64,000 nucleotides of DNA from Pomacea canaliculata (lineage: Eukaryota > Mollusca > Gastropoda > Architaenioglossa > Ampullariidae), in assembly GCF_003073045.1 (NCBI RefSeq), contig NC_037597.1, positions 8,304,717 through 8,368,716 on the forward strand, read 5' to 3'. The notes under the pieces are model-generated. The model had not been told where the DNA came from. It searched no databases and saw only the letters and a list, made by a program, of their open reading frames with translations. Positions 61,162-64,000 of this stretch are shown here, in pieces (the first letter of the stretch is position 1; each line of letters opens with the position of its first letter). The position numbers and the translations under genes are program-made.

Positions 61162-62919
61162 TCAACGATCATGTTCATCATTCTGTGTGTGTTTTGCTGC
61201 AATGACTTTCACTTCCTCCTCCAGTGAAAATAAGTGCTGATCATATGCATGTGGTGATAAAGATCGCAATGCCTGCGCAAGATTCATCAGATAATCTATG
61301 TTCTTTCCACTAGGCCCAACTGAATGAAAGATCTGATGAGCGATGTCTGTAAGTGGGCCGGACCAAGGAAGAATGGATTGTTCTTGGTGCCAACATAGAC
61401 ATTCAGGAGGATGGGTCCCTCAGTAGAAGGGGGATCGGGTACAAATTTCACCTCATGAACTTCATAGCCGCCCTTTTCACGGTGATCAAGATGTGAGCGC
61501 ACCCTTTCCACATGTTCATCTGAGATCTTGTATGCCACTCCCCACACACATTCCTAGTACAGAGCAAAAGATTTGTCATTCCATACATCAGATACAAGAA
61601 AGTATCATAAATGACACATTAATGTATGACAATTCTTGAGGATTACCAAGGCCTTAGCTTTAGGACTGCAGAAAAAATGCAAATAACATTTTTATAAACT
61701 GTTCCTTCCAGTGTCATAATCTGCTGCCCAGACTGAACTGTTGAGTATAATACATAAAACTGCTGACAATTTTTATCACAAGCAATAAATAATTACCTGT
61801 ATTAGAAATATTTCTTAATGGAGCACACATTTAGGCATGTTAGCATACGTGTCTAAACATGGGCGTGCATGTTTGCAAATAATTTGTGTGGTTGGTGTAC
61901 TGTGTTTTTTTGTGAGAAGATGACAGGATAACACAATTACCTCTGGATTTTCTGTTGGAATAAGGGTTACAACTCTTCCTGGCTGTTGATACAGAAAAAA
62001 GGCAAACAATTCAGAGATGAGTTAATCTTTTGCATGAGCATTAAAATACCAGTTTTATAAAACAGTTCATATAACTAATTTATAATATTTATAAACAGCA
62101 TTAAAAAGGGGGTCAAAGAATATTGCCGAAATTTTAATATAAAACTAAAATACATTTATAAATGGCATTGATACAATCTGAAAACATAAGGCTACTGTAA
62201 ATCATTCTCCACCCCACCCTTTAACAATTGTTAAAGTAGGAGAAGCCCAGACTGCCATGACTCATTTTACACACCGCAGACTAGAATTTGGATTAGTTGC
62301 TTTCATGGCTTAGTGTCATGGTATCCATAACAACCTATGTCAATCCATGATGGACCCTTCCAAAGTAAAGTTGTTTCCTTTTTGTTAATTGTTAAGCACT
62401 CTTGGCTCCTTGACAGCCTCAATATAACTGTAAAAGTTTTCCTAAAATACAATTTTTAAAAAAAATGTCCAACACTGCAAATCCGACCAAACGTTACTTT
62501 ATTACCACATAATGGTAATGCATACATGAATATCTGCATGTTTTGTTTATATCTGCTGATCTGAAGAAACTTGTGGCCGTCTAAGCTTGGGTATCCTTTG
62601 ATATAAAAGGCCTTAAATGAAGGTTGGTCATGAGTGGCTTGGCTACCCCCATCCTTCCAAAGGCTCGCCTTGCACCAGATTATTGTATGACATGTAATCA
62701 TATGAAATTGACTAATGAATGACAGATCTTTATTACTATAATCAGAGGTACCCTGCTCCCCCCACCAGCAGTTCTAAAACTTGCCTTTCCCGGTACTCCG
62801 CGATGATCTTCGCTCCCTTGCCAAAACCTTCTACAATATCCTTTGACATACCCGACAAGCTTCCTTTCGTACGGAAAATCCACTTTCCAGATAAGAGATC
62901 CATACCCAAACACCCACAT
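61162..62919 (-). CDS. CHAC2: CHAC2, glutathione-specific gamma-glutamylcyclotransferase (3 exons, one frameshift)
   Basis: Cytosolic enzyme that cleaves glutathione to 5-oxoproline and Cys-Gly. Exons 62919-62785, 61982-61941, 61553-61162. [17 protein letters not shown] (substrate-binding GYGSL loop), [27 protein letters not shown] and HREKGGY (catalytic Glu) follow the family in order. After LGPA the family frame ([26 protein letters not shown]) continues one frame over, to a stop at 61162. Only one base is missing, in the GGG run at 61355-61357. Read literally, the protein ends early at 61296. With the shift allowed it would be about 189 residues (human CHAC2 about 184). Intron 1 is GC-AG. 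An in-frame ATG at 62926-62928 would add three residues. The GVPGK/REKGGY form and length favour CHAC2 over CHAC1. Confidence 0.93.
61983..62784 (-). other. CHAC2: GC-AG intron (CHAC2 intron 1)
   Basis: The donor on the minus strand is AAG then GCAAGT, the usual consensus for GC-AG introns, and the acceptor is ATCAACAG. The junction falls between GVPGK and PGRVVTL in phase 0, exactly where the family is continuous. No GT donor close by keeps the frame. Confidence 0.9.
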
Positions 62920-62928
62920 AGTTAACAA

Positions 62929-64000
62929 AATAAAAAAGAAAACAAAAGAGGGACAGAGCTACCCGTGTATTTCCACCTGAGCTCCCACACTAAGGGATGT
63001 CACTCTTAAGGACCCATAACCTTGCGTGTGTTGATCGTTCGATCAGGCTTTATAAAATAAAATCTTGACGTACTGTTCGTATCGATGGCGTAATTGATAT
63101 GTAGATTTTTATCTATGGAAAGAATCGCTGAGGGTTTTTGTCTTTGTTGCGTTTCGGCAAGCTTTCTATTCACCTTTCTCGCTGCTGAATCTCTCGATCT
63201 CTCTCACATGCGCGCGCACACACAAATTCGTTAAGATCGATCAAGGACGTGGATATTAGTTTGTGGATCGATCTATCACTTTATGCAATAGGGAATTCTC
63301 TCGCTCCTTTCTCCTCTCTATCTCTCGCACGCGCGTGCACACACATAACAACAAACAAAATAATGACGTGCACAATTAAGCAATTATAAATAAGAGATTA
63401 CATCAAAATTTTATATTTTTGTGGTCGAATCACCATTCATACAGATGATTTAGTCGAATTCTGTGTATGGGTTGTGCTCGAATTGACTGTCGACAGTTGT
63501 GGAATCAGCTCGTGCGCCGGTGTCGACGCGGAAATTGAATTGCCATCACCCCCCACACCCACCCCCATTTTCTGAAAAAATAATCAAACAGTCTGTGAGC
63601 CGCAAAAGGGTTAAATATTCTGAAGAAACACGGGAGGCACGGACTGTCCGTGACATCGTCCCTCTGAAGGTGTCACCTTGGGATGACATATAGTCTTACC
63701 TTGGACGAATTGAATTATAGGTTAATGACTGGGGCGAAATGACCTATATACGTGGCCGTTCATAATATCCTGAAGGTTTCTGCTTTGTTGTTGATGTTAC
63801 TGTAATTCTGACTTTGCTTTCGTCAGTGTGTCTTCATTCCATATACGTTCGCGCTGTCTTTCAGTCTGTTATTTTGTAAGGTCTTGCAGTTCCCGCAATC
63901 AGGTTAATTAATGATTAATCAGGTTAGTAATACTGCGCTCATTGAGCTCTTGTATTGCTCAATTCAGTGACTTGAAAGGGTTCGTTGATGCTTAATTTTC
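62929..64000. other. CHAC2 upstream region, no gene seen
   Basis: Contains the presumed CHAC2 promoter, two similar pyrimidine-rich blocks ending in CGCGCACACACA-like sequence (about 63186-63228 and 63306-63348), and the MITE-related piece at 63393-63510. No exon is recognised. Confidence 0.4.
63393..63510. mobile_element. Second copy (partial) of the MITE-like element
   Basis: Matches 29712-29835 in the same orientation: ACATCAAAATT, a T-rich part, TTTGTGGT(C/T)GAATCA, then a spaced AGTCGAATT and GCTCGAATTGACTG near the end. The 12-bp TSRATTYGACCA-type motif occurs three times on the complementary strand. The other end was not found with confidence. Confidence 0.5.

Noticed and set aside
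62754-62784. CHAC2 exon 1 extending beyond GVPGK
   Set aside because: The extension does not match the family; the AAG|GCAAGT donor explains the end.
1-64000. CRISPR arrays, operons, prokaryotic defence systems, endogenous virus
   Set aside because: Spliced eukaryotic genes throughout; no regularly spaced repeats, and no capsid, envelope, integrase or LTR pair seen.

Overview
This is a gene-dense stretch of an AT-rich animal genome with short exons split by GT-AG introns. The encoded proteins are very close to vertebrate orthologues in length and motif order. Together with tRNA-derived SINEs and L2-like LINE debris, this suggests a lophotrochozoan, most likely a mollusc and perhaps a gastropod. 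That placement is inference; nothing in the window names the species.

Layout. 1-11.5 kb: no gene recognised; microsatellites and probable 3' flank of BRF1. 11.6-27.6 kb: BRF1 on the minus strand, 18 coding exons giving 671 aa, the RNA polymerase III initiation factor subunit. A BTBD6/BTBD3-type gene lies whole on the plus strand inside BRF1 intron 5. The same intron holds a LINE remnant and a broken STRAD pseudokinase copy. 31.4-33.7 kb: a kelch-like gene (+). 36.0-42.8 kb: ABCB10 (-), 12 coding exons, 715 aa. 43.4-48.7 kb: a five-exon gene (+) for a 393-aa protein with a proline/serine/tyrosine-rich middle and a C-terminal death domain that most resembles EDARADD. 50.6-55.0 kb: ARMT1 (-), 5 exons, 441 aa. 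55.2-57.4 kb: NAA80 actin N-acetyltransferase (+), 5 exons, 223 aa. 61.2-62.9 kb: CHAC2 (-), 3 exons, with one frameshift in this sequence. The last kilobase holds no gene I recognise.

How it fits together. Leaving out the nested BTBD6, the seven host genes strictly alternate in strand (- + - + - + -), so every neighbour pair is head-to-head or tail-to-tail. ARMT1 and NAA80 start codons are only 183 bp apart; ABCB10 and the death-domain gene are 627 bp apart. The genes do not form one pathway: they cover Pol III transcription, BTB ubiquitin-ligase adaptors, a mitochondrial transporter, a probable signalling adaptor, a metal-dependent carbohydrate phosphatase, actin maturation and glutathione turnover.

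Most notable points: the antisense nesting of BTBD6 in BRF1, which I recall also occurs in human; a textbook U12-type AT-AC intron in BRF1; the EDARADD-like death-domain gene; the frameshift and the GC-AG intron in CHAC2; two tRNA-derived SINE families; and a probable MITE whose ends carry a repeated 12-bp motif. Exon borders were worked out by hand from splice sites, reading phase and family alignment; no transcript data were available.
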